This document shows positions 23,702 to 38,298 of a stretch of 64,000 nt of DNA, in pieces. Each line of letters opens with the position of its first letter. Position 1 is the stretch's first letter. The DNA lies in the NCBI GenBank assembly GCA_024336345.1, contig JANFOG010000010.1, forward strand, positions 682,001-746,000. Reading direction: 5' to 3'. The stretch comes from Mariannaea sp. PMI_226 (lineage: Eukaryota > Ascomycota > Sordariomycetes > Hypocreales > Nectriaceae). Position numbers and translations under genes: made by a program. A model generated the notes under the pieces. The model was given only the letters and a program-made list of their open reading frames with translations. It ran no database searches and was not told the DNA's origin.

Positions 23702-24924
23702 GAGGAGTTCTTTTTTTTTTTTCCCAATTTTTTTTTTCGTTTCACAAGCACATCTTCTGCATAATTTGTTGAAAAGGAATCTATATATAACACGGATATT
23801 ATTACCTCAAGATTGTTCGGGCTATGTACCTCCCTCCTTGATAGTGCTTGCAGATACACGATGGGCACGCAAAAAGTCGTGTCATGTGTGCTCCGCATAC
23901 CGTTACACCCCCCTCCGAATAATTGAAATGCCGAGGTGCTGCGCCGTAATTCAGAAAGTCAGGGACCAGGCTTATAAAGAATAGCATCGACTAATTCCCG
24001 CTGTTCGCGGCTTTTGAGAATATCGTCGTGAACACCTCCCTCACGAGCCACCTCGAAGCCGGCGCTCCACTCGGCATGTCTCCCGTATGAGTCAAATGAA
24101 GCTACGGGACTATCCGTTGTTTTGTCTCTAGTAGGTGGCATTGGTATTGACGGGCGTTTGAAGTTGTTGGACCCCCCGCTGCTTACTTACACGCTTCGCT
24201 GTAATTACATCACTAGTAGGATACGGAATATGGCCTGTACTTACGGAGTACTGGGCGCGTACGTCAGCTTGAGAGAAGCCTTCTATTTCTTTGCACCATG
24301 TAAAGAGAATAACAAGGTTCATCTTTGGGCTATGGAGCACTTGTGGATGTTGGTCTCGTGGTTCGGTTTTGGGGGGATTGGCCTTGGCCAGGACGCCATG
24401 TGCAGTGGCTGGCACCACGACGATTGCCGACATGGCAAGGAGGTGAGACGTCGTAGCAATCGTTCCATGCTCGTTCTGGAAGACGGCACTATTGAATGCA
24501 TCGGACAAAGAATCCTATGACCCAGGAGGGGTACTACGTAGGGGGGGGGAGGGGTGGGAAGCATGGATGAGCAAGCCCATGGCATGGGACCATGCGATTG
24601 TTGTTTCTCGTGCGGAAGGGCTGGGGAGTGGACACAACCGCCATGGAGAATGGGCTGATGCAGGTGCTCGGGGCGCAGGGTAGAGGCCGTGACGGAGGAA
24701 CGGACAAGGGGGGTTTGAGGATAGGGCAGGGCTGAGGCAGTGAATGGATTGGTCAACGACGGGAGACACTAAGGGGATTAGAGTACGCGAGGAATGGGGT
24801 AGAGTGGAAAAAAAAGGTGCAGTGTAAAGGGGATGGAAACGTATGTAAGAAAAAAGAAGACATGATATGATAACTTAGTTGTCAGGTGGGATGAAGGAGT
24901 ATGCTGCCTGGGATACCCAAGGTA

Positions 24925-24976
24925 GGTAGGTAGGTACATATCTAAGGTACCTACCAAGACGAGGTACCTACCTACC
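24925..24976. repeat. Inverted GGTAGGTAGGTAC repeat
   Basis: GGTAGGTAGGTAC at 24925-24937 is exactly complementary to GTACCTACCTACC at 24964-24976, with a 26-nt spacer that itself contains GGTACCTACC. The same tetranucleotide words recur at 4166-4205, 25700-26110, 47640-47800, 48040-48120 and 56395-56560. Confidence 0.8.
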
Positions 24977-26417
24977 TCTAGCATAATGTTACGGATTATT
25001 CAAGGTACCTTCCATAGGTATCTTAGATATGTCCATTGTCTCCAGTACGTCTAAACGAGCTTGAAACTCATGCAAGTGAAAGGTAGTGGACAAATGTGCA
25101 AGAGCAATTGGGAGTATCTCACAAGCATAGCATAAACAAACCCGAGCAATTTATGATTTGATCATTTATTCCACATGCAATGGATGAGGCTTTAAAACAG
25201 GAATTATCAACTTGAAAGCCGATATCGACTAAGTGGGCGGCGGGGGCCGATGTTTCGCATGTTGCGTTATGCGAATGTCGAACGGGAAAAGTGCAATATC
25301 GAATGGGAGAGGAGGACACAAACAAGAAAAAAAAGGAAAAAGAAAAAAAACCCAAGGGCCACTTCCACTCCCCTTCCCCTAAAAAACCGGGGTCGTGCCA
25401 TAATTGAGGCTTGCGGAAGCGCATTTTGAGGAAACCATCGGCATCTAATCTGTTAGGGTACCAGGTGACGTCGACTGTACTGGAGCTTTGAGTGGTGGAA
25501 GCTAACGATGCCCTGAGACGAGATTCCGCAGAACGGGTTGTATGGTGGGCGAGGGTGCAGCACGGACTTGGAGGGAGGGGAGGGACTATGAAGCAAACCA
25601 AGAAATTACGGCACAGACACTACTTGTAGACGAGGCGAGGCGCCCCATCCTGTGCCTTTGCCTGAGGTACATACAGTAGTAGATGTTGTGAGGCAAACAG
25701 ATGTGTAGGCAAGGTATGTAGGTAAGATACCTCTTTTGTACATAGATACGGGTAGGTAGTTGGATAATTCCAATGGCTAAATTCTGACATTTTCCTGCGG
25801 TTTGTCTACCTTCCTAAGGTCCCCCGTACCAAGCAAGCGTATTACGTATTTACGTACCTACCTTACCTTTTTCGCCATATGGAAATCTGTAGCGTACCTC
25901 CCCTTTTTTGAGAGGTAGGTAAGGCACTTACCTTAAGCATCTTGTCTGGGCAGGCAACTAAGGTAAGCCGCTGGATTGAGTTTGAGACCGTTCCTTCCTT
26001 TCCAGCAGCTTTTGTCTCAACGCGGCCTGGGATTGCGGATACTGCGGTACATGCCTACCGTAAGGTGCAAGGTGCCTGCGGTCAGGTACCTACCTAGACA
26101 CAATAAGGTAGTAACCTACAGTAGTGAGAAAAGGAAGGATCGGGACGCGGGATGTGCCTGACCGAGCCGTTTCATCTTACACTCCAGCCCAGTCAGGGTT
26201 CGCGGCTTCTTGTGCTGTTTCTCATCTAACCCTGAGCCCACCATGGAATGATTGGATATCGCCGTTTCCTCACCTTTGGCTGACACCTCTTCCGTAATCT
26301 ATTTGCTTCACGATTCACTCATTTCCGCCTGGTCAAGCCACAACGCAGCACAAAGGTCTGTTCTTGCTCTGCTGCCAAGCCTCGCTTCTGCACACGTAGG
26401 TATGTGTCTAATCAACT

Positions 26418-26449
26418 CTGTACTCTGTACTCCGTACTCCGTACTCCGT
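26418..26449. repeat. Tandem TGTACTC/CGTACTC repeat
   Basis: Four to five near-identical 7-nt units in a row. CTCCGTA words of this type also occur singly elsewhere in the window. Confidence 0.75.
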
Positions 26450-28422
26450 CCTGCAAATGCAGTTCCGCCAGTGTCTGACAGTAACTTACTTAATACCCGC
26501 TGCAGCTTTTGAGCGTAGTTGAGGGAGCACCCCGCCACTACAGTAGTCACCTCCATCCATGTCCGAATATGTACTGCACATCGTAAGCACATGTCGACTT
26601 TCCACTACCTCATCTGCGGGCACACATATCATTATCCACCCTCGTTCGGGTGGGCCGAACTACAGGCATCTATAGTTTTGCGTACTTTCATCCGCTCCCC
26701 GTCACTAGTACAATCATAAATCAGCAAAACGAGCTTTGCTGTATCCCATCTCCCTCCACGACTGGCTCGGTTCCGATGCGGCCGCCTACTCCATCAGGTG
26801 TTTTGGCACCAAACCAGCAGACGCGTGGCACAGAGTGGAAACCGTTGCACTGATCCCGCTTCCAGGAAAGCTGGCCGTTAAATGGCCGGCCCTCGCTAAC
26901 AAGGTGAGCCGGGGGGTGGACTTTGTATGTAGTGCGCTGTACCTATTGTGCGTTCGTTCTTCTGTTGTGGACGATACTCCGAACTGCACTAGACTAGGTC
27001 GTTTTCGTTGCAAGAAAAAAACAACGGCTCCTCCGGCCCCGGTCTCGATGACAGATGACAGATTAATTATATTGAGGTTTTGCAATTGGTATGTTTAATG
27101 GATAGAGTTTCTCCAATGGTTCCCTTATCTTATGCCTCTCTCACATGCTTTCATTCGGAGTCACATAACCTTTGCCCGACTATTCTAACGTTATTATATT
27201 TTATCAGCTCACCTATATAGCACTAGCCGCGGAGCTCGCAACTCTTTTTGTGACAGAAAGATAAAGTCGTCAGTCAAGTGTCGCTCCCCTTCTGAGCAAA
27301 GCCATCCGTCCGGTGGACCCGACAAACATACAGTAGGTCCCGAAACGACCACAAACAACATTGATAAGTAGGTGGACAGGGGGGTCATCAGGCGAGCTGC
27401 CAATCCGTGGCACGCCACATCTCGCGACCAAGACCCTGGCCTGGCAGCTTGATCTGATGCCTCGACATGATCTCGTGCGTCCTGAACCGATCACTGACTC
27501 GCCAGAAGCCCACCAAGACCACGGTCCCACGAGGTTGTATGAGCCTCACATCACATGTCATCTAACACTGCTGTCGGTTGCTACATACAGTACATCATTG
27601 ATTTTGCTCTCTAAGCAAGTAGAAATCTTTAGAAGACCTGAAAAATGAATTTTTGTTTCGCAATCATTTGATCCGAGTAACATGACAAGAAATCGATTTC
27701 CCGGCTCCATGCCAACCAAATAAAACAAGAACCACATAGATGCCGGAGGAATAATCCTATACCAATGACAAAACACACGCACGCCTGGTAGTAATAGTAA
27801 AAGGAAAAGAAAAAAAAGTACAAGGAATAGCCATTCCCGAAAAAAAAAAAAAAGCCCCAAGTAAAACAAAAAATGAGATAACAGTTCCCGATTGGAGTCC
27901 CCCGTTCTCCAGAGCCGCCAACTCAAAGGGCGCATGGATATCTCCTGGGGGGTTTGTTTGCTTGCGGTCGTTCTCTAGTCACCACCAATCTCGCGCTTCT
28001 GTCCAATACCGAGCGTCGCAATCACAACCTTCCTGGCTTGATGCATTTTTTTTGTACCCGTCAGAAATCCCCCGAGCTTTGTACTTCGTACACTTGCACA
28101 CGCCCAAAGTGGCGTGTCAATTCGGTCAGCCGTTGAGAGAGAGGTTGGCTTTCGCAAATCTTCTGGTTTTATTCCCTCCCCCCGCTGTCGTAGCGTAGTC
28201 GTCAAACTGATTTTCTCGTTTGTTGGTTGTTTTCCCGTTATCTTGTTTCCCATGATTTGCCCTGATAGCCATAGCCCCATGCCCTTAAAAGAAAACTCTC
28301 CACTTCTGGGAGGTTCATATAATTAAATATCCAATTTCGACATTCGGCGAAACCTCTGATGGATTGCCCTTTTTTCTTTCTTTCTAATGTGCTTCGCGAG
28401 GACTCGTCGGGTTCGATGGGTC

Positions 28423-28838
28423 TTAGAACCGATGGTGTGACATTATCCCCGGTATGCCTGGCATGGCACTAGTCACGGGAAGAGATGGTGGAGGTCGGTT
28501 GGACTTGTCCCTAAGTGTCCATTCGTCTCCGGGTTCAATGGGAGCAATGAGTTCCATGAGAGTGTATTGCAGGATGCCATCCAGCACACGGGGCACAACA
28601 ATATCTTGTGGTAGGCCCCATGAAGTCTGAGGGGGCTCTTCGTTATCTCGCCCATCGGCCTAAAAGTGGAAAAAAAAGAGAGTTAGAAAAAATGGGCTTC
28701 TCGAAATGATGTCGATATGATGTTCAAGCTCACAAGACATGATGCACACGGCGCATTATTTACCCATACCCAGTTTGGGCAGTTGTGAGTATAGAAGTAC
28801 TTGCAGCGGTACTTGTAAAAGCCTCCGGCGCCACTCAT
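28423..28838 (-). CDS. Small conserved-type cysteine protein, 113 aa, function unknown
   Basis: Two-exon gene read directly from the sequence: exons 28838-28734 and 28659-28423, with a 74-nt intron (GTGAGC...TTTTAG), giving 113 aa. The N-terminus is MSGAGGFYKYRCKYFYTHNC, rich in aromatic residues, followed by PNWVWVNNAPCASCL. Four cysteines (12, 20, 31, 34; C-x7-C-x10-C-x2-C) could form a zinc-binding knuckle. The second exon continues ADGRDNEEPP, VVPRVLDGILQYTLMELIAP and EWTLRD, ending in a proline-rich tail. There is no signal peptide or membrane segment. I recall proteins of this form in other Sordariomycetes but know no function. Upstream (28840-29040) is a purine-rich plus strand, as for leaders of other minus-strand genes here. 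It is easily missed because the exons are short and a different frame is open across exon 2. Confidence 0.82.
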
Positions 28839-31800
28839 TTTGAAATGTTATGAAAACCAGAAAGGAGGAAGTAGGCGAGAGGAGTTAGAGTAGGAGACGG
28901 TGGGCGGCGGCGGCGGCGGAGGGGGAGGGTGAGGAGGGTGAGGAAGCGTAGTTTGAAGATGGTTGTTCCAAGAAGTGGAATGGTAGATGTGGTGCAAGTG
29001 GTCAGGGTGAAGAGGAGAGATGAGGAAGACTCTTTATATGAACTACCCGCTGGTAGGAAGCGATCTGATTAAGAAATTGCTACGATGTAGAACGAGGAGG
29101 CGATTGAACTGAGGAAAGGGTCGAACGATGTTCTTGTACTACCGCTGATGAGAAAGGCGAAAGGGCCAACAGGTCAAGGATCCCCCAGGCTGAGCGGAGC
29201 TCCAGACGGGAACCGGGCTTGCATGATCCAAAAAAGGTGCTTGCCGGATTTTCTTCTACTTGTACATAGACGACTGGGACAGTGCTGACGTCTTGGGACA
29301 GCTAATCCAGATGGCGGATGGCCGTTGACGTCGCAGCGTCCATTCACCATGGGATTGACTGACGGCTGCCCCAGGGCCAGTTTGATCCATCTCCAAGCCC
29401 AAAAAGAATAAAAAAAAAAAGAGACAAGGCCCACACACTGGCAGTGCGATGCAGTGGGGGTGGACGGCCAGTGACAGCCAGGGAGCCCCTGCGAATAGCT
29501 CCGGAAGGGCGCCGGTATGAATCCATGTCACGATGTGCGGATATGTTATGTATGCGTGTGCGGCAGGGACAAAAACCGAGGGGCCCGAAACGGCAGTGTT
29601 TTGGACAGAGAGAGAGAGAGCGAGATGCAGAGATGCAGAGAGGCAGAGGGATGGTCATTAGGGCTTAAGGGAATTTTTTCCCCTCCCTTTGCCCTCCCAA
29701 TAGTGATTTGCCATCTATGATGGAGCTCTGGGAGGTCAGGTAAGGTACGCTGGATGACACCCGTGTCAGAACATATGCAAAAATCCAAGTACATCTGCAG
29801 CCCCGATGTGACAGCAAACACGGAAAACGGGGCGAGTGAGGCCTACCTCTGTATTACATTACATAGTATCATAGCATGTACTGGGCTCTCTCTAATGTCC
29901 CAAAAGTGCTCCTCCATCTCATCTCGTACCTACGTACATTGTATGGATGTGTGAATGTATGTACGTCTGTACAGCAATTTCTCTTGGCCTGTGGCTTGCG
30001 TCGTATGAAGGACTATGGGCTGCTCCCTTCAAAGGCACAAGCAACAGGACTAGCACGGGCACTAGCACAAAGCATTGGCAGCAATAAAGCACAGTCGTTG
30101 AGCAATAAGAGATGGGCAACGCAGCGACTAGCAGCCAAAAAAAAACATTCAGTACCAAAGAGGGCACGTCGTCTAGCGTGGTTGATTATTGTCAATCGGT
30201 TAACGTCCATTCACTCAGCTACTTTCAATGGAAGGGAAGCGATCGGATGTGCCTACCGTGAAAGCCCTGCCTGCTTGGCTTTTGCCTGCTCAAAGCAACC
30301 CATCATTGGAAAGGTTCGACCATGATTTGTGGTTCGTCTGTCGAATCGTGGAGCCATAGGCCGAGAGCCAGAACGGGCGTAGCGGCCGGCGGAATGGCGT
30401 GAGGTAATGGGCGATGGATGACAGGGCATGGCAGCAGACATAGCTGTACTTAGAAGAGGACCTAGTCACCTTGGCTTTGACAGGGTGGTGTGGACAGGGT
30501 GTGCTTCTCTGGGGAAGCACGCACTAGCTATTCCCATCAGCTCTGGCAATTCGCCATCTGCTCACCCTCTCCCCCCTCCCCTCCACGGCCACCTACACCC
30601 CTCCCCGCCACCCCCCCGTTGCACGGCGTCCAGCGCCTGAAGGCGGCAGTCGTAAATTACCACTCGTCTTCAAGAAGGGTAACCAACCAGGGCGGATGCT
30701 CAAGCCTTTTGGAACAGGAGCCCACCCCCTGGGAAATGGAACTAGATGTACGCAACGCCAACTTGGAAGAGAGGGAGGGGAGGGGCAAGAGAAGAAAAAA
30801 GGCACCGGGCACGTCCTCGAGTCGGCGTCAGTGACCTGAAGCCACTTTATCAATACTAATAAAGGGTCTGCCGTGGTCGTCCCATGTGTCGTGCCATAGC
30901 TGTGAGCAGGCACCACTTCTCATCTAATTAAGTGTTCTTGTGGAGAATCGAATCGCGGTTGAGGCTGAAAAGCGCTTCTAGAGACACGGCTAACGATACT
31001 AGTATGGGCACTATGAGCCGAAGGGAAAAAGCAAAAAAAAGAAGGGAAAAAGAAATAAGAGAAAAGCAAAGCAAAAAAAAAAGAAACGGAGGATGGGGAG
31101 TTGGGAAGGGGGGGGGGGGAGGGTTCCACTGAGCTCGTGGCGTTGTGTTGTAGGTGGATATACGGTACTCCCGTCCTGGAGCACAGCGAACGAATTGCCG
31201 GAGTACTACAGTGCTCTCTTACACCAGCTTTCCCTCAGAGAACCAAAAACAGGCCCTGACGACCTGGGAGGTTTGGGACGTGCCGTTTTGGACCTGCCTT
31301 AGTCCGGGCTGAGGAGGGGGGAAGGGTTATGTCTCCATGATGAGAATGTCGATGCAAATGATGACGATGGTGCATTTTGCTTTTTTGGAACGGACAAGGG
31401 CATAAATCTGTATATATATATCTATATCTATCCTGTTCAAACAAAAGCTGGGGGAGAGTTTTGACACACATTCTAGTTTGAGCATTTAGCCCATTCGGGA
31501 GGCCATCTCGAACTTGAGCATTCTCTCTCCAGCTGTATCCCCCATCACATCAGGCCTTCTCATCCCATGGATCATTCTTCTTTCTTGTTGGGATCGGCAG
31601 CATCGGGAAAGGCCACTAGCACCACCTGTTGGTCCAGTTCCCAGCTGAAGATGCTGCCTCGCAGATCACGAGATGGTCAATGAGTCGGTAAAAGCGTAAT
31701 ATAACAGAAAAAGCCCGGGCCCCTCCGTGTCCGCCTCTTTTTTTTTCTTTCCACCGGGACCATGTATTACGGTGTGTTGGTGGTTATTATTATCTTCATA

Positions 31801-34397
31801 GTCGAACATACTCGAACCATGCAGGACCGGCATTGTCTCGACGGCAAAACGGAGAAAAAAAGTAAGCGCAAACGTCGACGCATAATGGACGCCTTCGTAA
31901 CTTGCCCAGCTTTCAGTCAAACACCTTCGAGACCCTTATGACGCCCTGAGAGGGGGAAGGGGGGGAGGAAAGACCATGATGATCCTTTTAGTCTGTGGTT
32001 ACCATTGCTACTCCTATTGCATGATAACTGCCAGGAAGAGCCCTGTTGTACCGGGGCATTATGGCGGCTCGATCCTCCATCTTTTCCCGTGCGATTGATG
32101 CTTCTTATTTTTTTTCCTTTTTTAAATACGGGGCTGTGGTTCCGAGTGAATGTCATCATCGTCCAATGGCTATATGCGAGAAGAAACTCAGGGTCTAGGC
32201 AGCGAGAGGCAAATAGTAAGTCAGTAGACATACTACGCAATAACGCAGTGAGACGGAGACTCGCGGGGACCTCGTGGTGTAATGAGGGGGTATCGTGTGC
32301 TGTCTGAATGCCTCGTCGTTGCGGGCCTCAATATACTGCCCGTGAAGAAGCTGGATGGTGGTTCGCTACGACATCAACCAAACGTGCACGATGTGTATCC
32401 CGGATTACTGAAATGGGCAATTCTCTCTGGAGTCGAAATTTTCTGGACGGTGAATACGGGCCGTCAAAGACTTCCTTTTACTCAACTTTTGAATCAAAAC
32501 TAGTCTCAGGTACATTGGCAACCTCATATTTCTTATTCCATAATGCAGGTTGTTGTTCTTTTTTCTTTTGGCACCACCCTACACACTTACACCCTTTTTG
32601 CTTCTGCATCGGTATAGCATCCCCGTAGGATTTTCGAACAACACAGCAGAACGAAACCTGGTATTCGCTTCTGTTTTCTTGAAATCAGAAAGCCGCAAGG
32701 GCCGGTGGTGAAGACAAATCTCAACTACACACACCGTCTCAATACAGCTTGGTCCATGCAGGGCTCACCTTCGACCGCCTGGGCCAATCCCAAACGTCAG
32801 CGATGGGGTCTTTGATGTGTTCCACAACGCAACAATCACGTTGTTTTTTTTACTCTCTCTCTCTCTCCTCTTCTATGTCACTACGATCCCGTTTCTCCTC
32901 CCCCCCCCTCCTTCTCCCCATGTCCGGTCACACCCCCCGGGCCTTTCTGCTAGACGGCGAATTATCCTTCCAAGATTTTTCCTGCTCACCTCATGGGGTC
33001 ATCCTGATACTTGAACCTGGGCAACTTTTTATTTTTTGTCTAGGGGACCCTTCATACAATGAGGCCAAAAGGGCTCGAGGGATGAGGGATGAACGGATGA
33101 GAGAAAGGGATAATGGCAAGTTTCTCGTTTGCCTCAACCTCGGTTCCGTTGTTCCGTTTCTCCATTCCAATCTACCTGCCATTTACCCATCCGCCCTATC
33201 CAGCTCACAGATCGGTGATGAGCAGGCGATTTTTCCCTGACTGAGGGAGCGCGGTCATGGTCTTTGTCACCTTATTAGTCCTCTTCGCTGGCCCTCGAAC
33301 TATCTCTCTTGTGCGCCTCCCCCCCGCCTCCCTTCACTTCTCCGTGCCAGGCAGGTTGTTGTCCGTCCCCTCCCCCTTGTCCCCCTTGTCCCAAGGCCTT
33401 CGTTCGTGTTTCCCTGTCCGCCGGCCTGGGACCAAACTAGGCAGTACACGTGCCCCTACCCTGCCCTTGACCTTTGACCTCGTTTGGGAAGAACAGACGG
33501 AAAAGCAATAGAAGGGGATCCGCAAGTCGTCATCAGGTATTCCTCTGGGGGTTTTTCTTCGAGGTAAAGCTCACCTTCGCCGATAGACAAGCGGGCGGTC
33601 CAGCGAGCAGTGCAGTCATCCACAGGCTAGCGCTGGCCAGATCACGCTCCCCGATTCGACGATTGCCTTGTTCCCACCACACGCTCAGCTCTCTGTCTCT
33701 TCCTTTCCCATCTCACCACTCACGGATCTTCATCACTAATACACACCCTGGCCTTTGTTGTTTTGGCGTCGTCCGGCTGCCGGTTCGCATCCCCCCGGCG
33801 CCCGCGCCCGCCACAATCCGTCCGTCACTCTAAATCTGCCCAAGCCTCACCGTTCAAATTCAACGGGAGCTCAAAGTAGATTCCGCGGAGAGAGTGAGAA
33901 GGAAAGTAAGGCTCTGAGAGAGTGTGTGAGAGCAACTAGTGGTGCAAGTATGACGCCGTACTCTTGCAGACGTCTCATCCCCACATCTTGCTCTGGTTGG
34001 GATCACCGGCCAACCCTGAACCCTTCCTCGTTATTCACGCCGTAGAAGTAGAGATACAAGTTTGAGAATAGAGATGAAGGATGGACTTCATTAAGAGTCC
34101 CTTGACAGGGCCCCGGGGGTCTACAGGCCTGAATGATAGGAAACCCGGTATCCAGGGGTTCGAGATCGAGTCTGATGACATATGATTCCGCTGCTTGTCT
34201 CTTGTGTTCTTCTCCTTCACCTTCTCGCCTTCACCGGGCCTTACAAGGGCTACTGCATGATACGTACATAGAACGAGCGATAGCATCACAAGAAAAAAAC
34301 AAAACAAACAACAAGACACTAACCTAGTTATCCGTCACCCTGCCGTGCTAGATCTGTGACTTCGCCGGCCGCTTCCTAAAACCTCCACCAGGTCAGC

Positions 34398-34398
34398 C

Positions 34399-34436
<38 letters not shown>
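34398..34436. repeat. CAA trinucleotide microsatellite (13 units)
   Basis: Thirteen perfect CAA units in non-coding sequence. Both neighbouring open frames simply read through the repeat, so no protein is inferred. Confidence 0.92.
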
Positions 34437-34438
<2 letters not shown>

Positions 34439-34470
34439 TCGACCCTCCATGCACTTCATCACGGCCTCCA

Positions 34471-34500
34471 AGTTGCACCGCGGCTGAGTTGCACCGCGGC
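34471..34500. repeat. 14-nt perfect direct repeat
   Basis: AGTTGCACCGCGGC occurs at 34471-34484 and 34487-34500, separated by TG. The unit contains a SacII palindrome (CCGCGG), which is incidental. Confidence 0.85.
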
Positions 34501-35815
34501 GAGACAGGTGGGATGGAAATGTAATTCTCGGATGCATCCCGCCAATGATGGAATGCAAGGATGCCTTATTCCTTTTCCCCCCTTCGAGATATGTACTGTC
34601 TTTGATCTCCTGTTTCTCATTGCATCTTTGTCCAGTCCTATACCCCCCTCCTCTATTCCTTTCTCTCTCTTCCTAGCTTGGTTCCCCTTCCCCATTTCCC
34701 AATACCACTGGGCCGGAAGTCTCCATTCTATTATCCTTTCATCGATGAGCAAGGCGTATCTAGCTAGCCTTCTGCCCTACCAGACCGTTGTGGGCCTCCA
34801 ACAATGGCCCTTGTTCGATGTTCTGCGAGGACGGGAAGATAGTGGAACGCTAAGGGAGGGAGGGAGGGGGGGCTTGCTTTTAAAAAAAGGCCAGGCGAAC
34901 CAGGTTGGACAGCACCGGGTTGCCGTCGCAAACGTAACGAAAAAAGTGTCCGAGGTGGGAGCATGCAGATATTGTCATGAATCATGCAACCCTGGGGATA
35001 TGTGAAATGCACGATACGAGAGAGGGGGTAGGGATAATGTAACGGTAAGCAAAAAGTCCAATCTCTGTATCTCGCGACCTTTTTCTCGTAATGTCTCTTC
35101 GAACAGCTAATACTATATGACATGAGCCATTGTGTCTATATTCGCACCCATTGAGCCGTTCGCCTTGCCCGTATCATTTTAGCCCGCAGACGTCATATGT
35201 CGCTCTTTTCGTCCATCTTCGCTCTCTGTCGTATACACGCGCAAAAGTCTAACAGTAACAGATAGAACAACCTTCAAATACAACACAGTCGCCATCCCAA
35301 CGTCTTCTGCTGGGTACATTAGGACAAGCTGGGTTGCATTCAACACATGCGACTACCCCTCACACAGACCAACCAAGAAGCAAAAACGAAATCTTAAAAA
35401 ATAAAATAAAAAAACCGGGGCACCTTTTCGAATCAGAGGCTGAGAAGAGCCAATGAGTGTGGGACAGGAGATTCAATAAGAAATGAGTCCTCAATGGTGG
35501 CTGCGCACGCTGAAAATGACATCTCCACGATTCCAAGATTCGGAGAGCCAATACCGATTCTGAGTCTCTGACTCTTCCCCGTTGGACAAGCGCCCTGGCC
35601 CAGTCACATGCAGAGCCGCCACCAGGTGGAGGGAGGGGCGATGTCGCTTCGTTTAGACGGAATCAGTAAGTAGTCGAGCATGTGGAAGAAGACTTCATAG
35701 TCATCTCCTACCCCTCTTCCCCCTTCCCTCTTCCCTCTTGTCACATTTCTTCATTGAGGCGGAGAGGGGCCTCAACAATCAAGCTGCATGGCGGGGTGGT
35801 GGGGGTGGCAACCTC

Positions 35816-38298
<2,483 letters not shown>

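Larger units (their letters stand above)
23702..28422. other. 4.7-kb gene-empty tract rich in GGTA/TACC motifs
   Basis: No coding frame here has convincing composition. The segment from about 24900 to 26150 is crowded with GGTAGGTA and TACCTACC words, including an inverted pair with 13-bp arms at 24925-24976. A CTCCGTA-type tandem run lies at 26418-26449. A/T runs and a G run at about 24542-24549 are also present. No RNA gene or transposon is recognised. Confidence 0.5.
28839..35815. other. 7-kb gene-empty tract with leader-like pyrimidine blocks
   Basis: No recognisable gene, although several plus-strand pyrimidine-rich blocks (about 30540-30620, 32840-32925, 33300-33400, 33660-33850) look like the promoters and leaders that precede real genes elsewhere in the window. 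Simple repeats include CAA13 at 34398-34436 and a 14-nt direct repeat at 34471-34500. A possible small terminal exon on the minus strand near 31572-31676 is treated under findings. Homopolymer runs (A, G) are frequent. Confidence 0.5.

Noticed and set aside
24319..24756. 145-codon proline/serine-rich minus-strand frame
   Set aside because: Overlaps equally long frames on the other strand, contains no start context or domain, and looks like composition-driven openness.
34160..34190. C/D-box snoRNA-like TGATGA and T-arm-like GGTTCGA words
   Set aside because: The isolated words lack partner boxes or cloverleaf pairing, so no snoRNA or tRNA is called.
34376..34558. Cysteine-run frame on the minus strand
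   Set aside because: The poly-Cys run is just the CAA microsatellite read in another frame on the opposite strand; it is not a cysteine-rich secreted peptide.
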